From JANWHV01 sp035534995 (GTDB lineage Bacteria; Chloroflexota; UBA5177; JANWHV01), in assembly GCA_035534995.1 (NCBI GenBank), contig DATLQX010000185.1:1-14037 (forward strand): a DNA stretch of 14,037 nucleotides. Reading direction: 5' to 3'. The stretch's first letter is position 1. Each line of letters begins with the position of its first letter. The position numbers and the translations under genes are program-made. Of the stretch, positions 12,775 through 14,037 are shown piece by piece. The notes below the pieces were generated by a model. The model worked only from the letters and a program-made list of their open reading frames with translations, was not told the origin of the DNA and did not search any database.

Positions 12775-14037
12775 ATGCTGGCGATGGTGCAATCCTGCGC
12801 GGTGGTGGGGCTGGATGGGGCGTTGGTCCGGGTGGAGGTGGATCTGGCCAACAACCTGCCCGCCTTTACCATCGTCGGCTTGCCCGACGCGGCGGTGAAC
12901 GAGGCCAAGGAACGGGTACGGGCGGCGATCCGCAATAGCGGCCTCACCTTTCCCATGAAGCGGATCACGGTCAACCTGGCCCCGGCCGACTTGCGGAAGG
13001 AAGGGCCGGCCTACGATCTGCCGATGGCGGTGGGGGTGCTGCGGGCCGGCGAGCAGGTGGTCTTCGACGACGCCGGCTGCCTCTTCCTGGGCGAACTGGG
13101 GCTGGACGGCGCCCTCCGCCACACCAACGGCATCCTGCCCATGGTGGCGCTGGCCCGCGACCACGGGATCACCACCGTGTTCGTCCCCGCCGTGGACGCC
13201 GGGGAGGCGGCACTGGTCGAAGGGGTGGCGATCATTCCGGTGGAGACCCTTTCCGCCCTGGTCGGTCACTTGCGGGGTGATGTCCTGATCTCCATGGCCC
13301 GTCCGGTCGTCTTCAGCGAGAGTGATGCCCCACCGAGCGGACCCGATCTGGCGGACGTGCGCGGGCAGGAGCATGTAAAGCGGGCCCTGGAGGTGGCGGC
13401 GGCGGGTTCGCACAACGTGCTGATGTTCGGCGCCCCTGGGGCGGGGAAGACCCTGCTGGCCCGCGCTCTGCCGGGGATTCTCCCCCGGATGACCGCCGAG
13501 GAGAGCCTGGAGACCACCAAGATCTTCTCGGTGGCGGGGATGCGCAGTTCGGACGAGCCGCTGGTGCGGGCCCGTCCCTTCCGCGCTCCGCACTATACGA
13601 TCAGCCACGCCGGACTGGTAGGCGGCGGCCGCTGGCCCCGTCCCGGCGAGATTTCCCTGGCCCATCGCGGCGTTCTCTTCCTGGATGAACTGCCCGAGTT
13701 TGGCCAGGCGGGGCTGGAGGTGCTGCGGCAGCCCCTGGAGGATGGGACGGTGACGATCAGCCGCGCCCAGGGAACCGTGACCTTCCCCGCCAAGTTCATG
13801 CTGGTGGGGGCGATGAACCCCTGCCCCTGCGGCTTTGCCGGTGACCCCTTGCGCGAATGTACCTGCTCGCCCACCGCCGTGGCCCGCTACCAGCGACGGC
13901 TCTCCGGGCCGCTTCTGGATCGGATCGACATCCATGTCGAAGTGCCGCGCGTGCAATACGAGAAGCTGACCGACCAGCATACCGGCGAGACCTCCGCCTC
14001 GGTGCGGGCCCGAGTGCAGGCGGCGCGGGAACGACAA
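12775..14037 (+). CDS. yifB: YifB/ComM-family AAA+ ATPase (Mg-chelatase-like), 3' truncated
   Basis: 421 codons are present and the frame is still open at the window end; the E. coli homologue has about 506 residues. The N-terminal ChlI/Lon-like domain runs from MLAMVQSCAVVGLDG through FTIVGLPDAAVNEAKERVR to NLAPADLRKEGPAYDLP. The AAA+ core has Walker A GAPGAGKT (219-226), then RPFRAPHYTISHAGLVGGG, Walker B VLFLDELPEF (Asp304, Glu305) and GAMNPCPCG (346-353). A CTCSP follows, completing a Cys cluster. Related ComM of Vibrio is a hexameric branch-migration helicase that aids integration of DNA taken up by natural transformation; the family is also widespread in species not known to be competent. 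ATG 12775 has GGAAGGA at 8 nt. It is divergent from the toxin-antitoxin pair. No other competence gene is in view. Confidence 0.96.
   Translation, partial: MLAMVQSCAVVGLDGALVRVEVDLANNLPAFTIVGLPDAAVNEAKERVRAAIRNSGLTFPMKRITVNLAPADLRKEGPAYDLPMAVGVLRAGEQVVFDDAGCLFLGELGLDGALRHTNGILPMVALARDHGITTVFVPAVDAGEAALVEGVAIIPVETLSALVGHLRGDVLISMARPVVFSESDAPPSGPDLADVRGQEHVKRALEVAAAGSHNVLMFGAPGAGKTLLARALPGILPRMTAEESLETTKIFSVAGMRSSDEPLVRARPFRAPHYTISHAGLVGGGRWPRPGEISLAHRGVLFLDELPEFGQAGLEVLRQPLEDGTVTISRAQGTVTFPAKFMLVGAMNPCPCGFAGDPLRECTCSPTAVARYQRRLSGPLLDRIDIHVEVPRVQYEKLTDQHTGETSASVRARVQAARERQ

Noticed and set aside
12739..14037. Minus-strand open frame of 432 codons across the right end
   Set aside because: It is the shadow of yifB, whose plus-strand product has Walker A, Walker B and GAMNPCPCG motifs. 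The antisense product is His/Gly/Arg-rich without family features.

Overview
The window is GC-rich and its genes are densely packed, with several TTG and GTG starts. It reads as chromosomal DNA of an uncultured-type, probably non-photosynthetic bacterium. A Ycf48-like propeller, a huge Ig/beta-helix membrane protein and an IscU/SufU-like scaffold together suggest a Chloroflexota-like host. That assignment is inference from gene style, because no marker gene here fixes the taxon.

Layout, left to right. (1) The tail of a 3-hydroxyisobutyrate dehydrogenase-like gene (+, 2-151) runs convergently into a minus-strand block. Read in its own direction, the block is maf (3445-2792), a secreted seven-motif Ycf48/BNR propeller (2690-1584), a perfect 31-bp inverted repeat (1540-1476), a small helical protein (1447-1184) and an APH-type phosphotransferase (1135-161). 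(2) An IscU/SufU-like scaffold gene (+, 3787-4182) shares its stop region with proC. (3) A second minus-strand block is a probable three-gene operon: a 1369-residue Ig/transmembrane/beta-helix protein (10194-6085), a CapA-type secreted metallophosphatase (6023-4995) and proC (4991-4179). The gaps are 61 and 3 nt. (4) A plus-strand segment looks acquired from an actinobacterium: an alpha/beta-hydrolase fused to a DUF664/DinB domain (10369-11625), followed in the same frame by the C-terminal remnant of a VOC/glyoxalase gene (to 11793) and a possible 48-residue ORF. (5) A ribbon-helix-helix/ParE toxin-antitoxin pair lies on the minus strand (12599-12013). (6) A yifB/comM gene (+, 12775 to the window end) has an extended -10 promoter and is cut by the window edge.

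Functionally the window mixes housekeeping genes (Maf, Fe-S scaffold, ProC, YifB) with surface or secreted proteins (propeller, beta-helix giant, CapA) and accessory DNA (fused hydrolase-DinB, VOC remnant, toxin-antitoxin pair). The most unusual items are the beta-helix protein, built from an exact 404-residue tandem duplication with patchy DNA identity, the hydrolase-DinB-VOC segment, and the long perfect hairpin. I saw no CRISPR array, tRNA, rRNA or intact insertion sequence.
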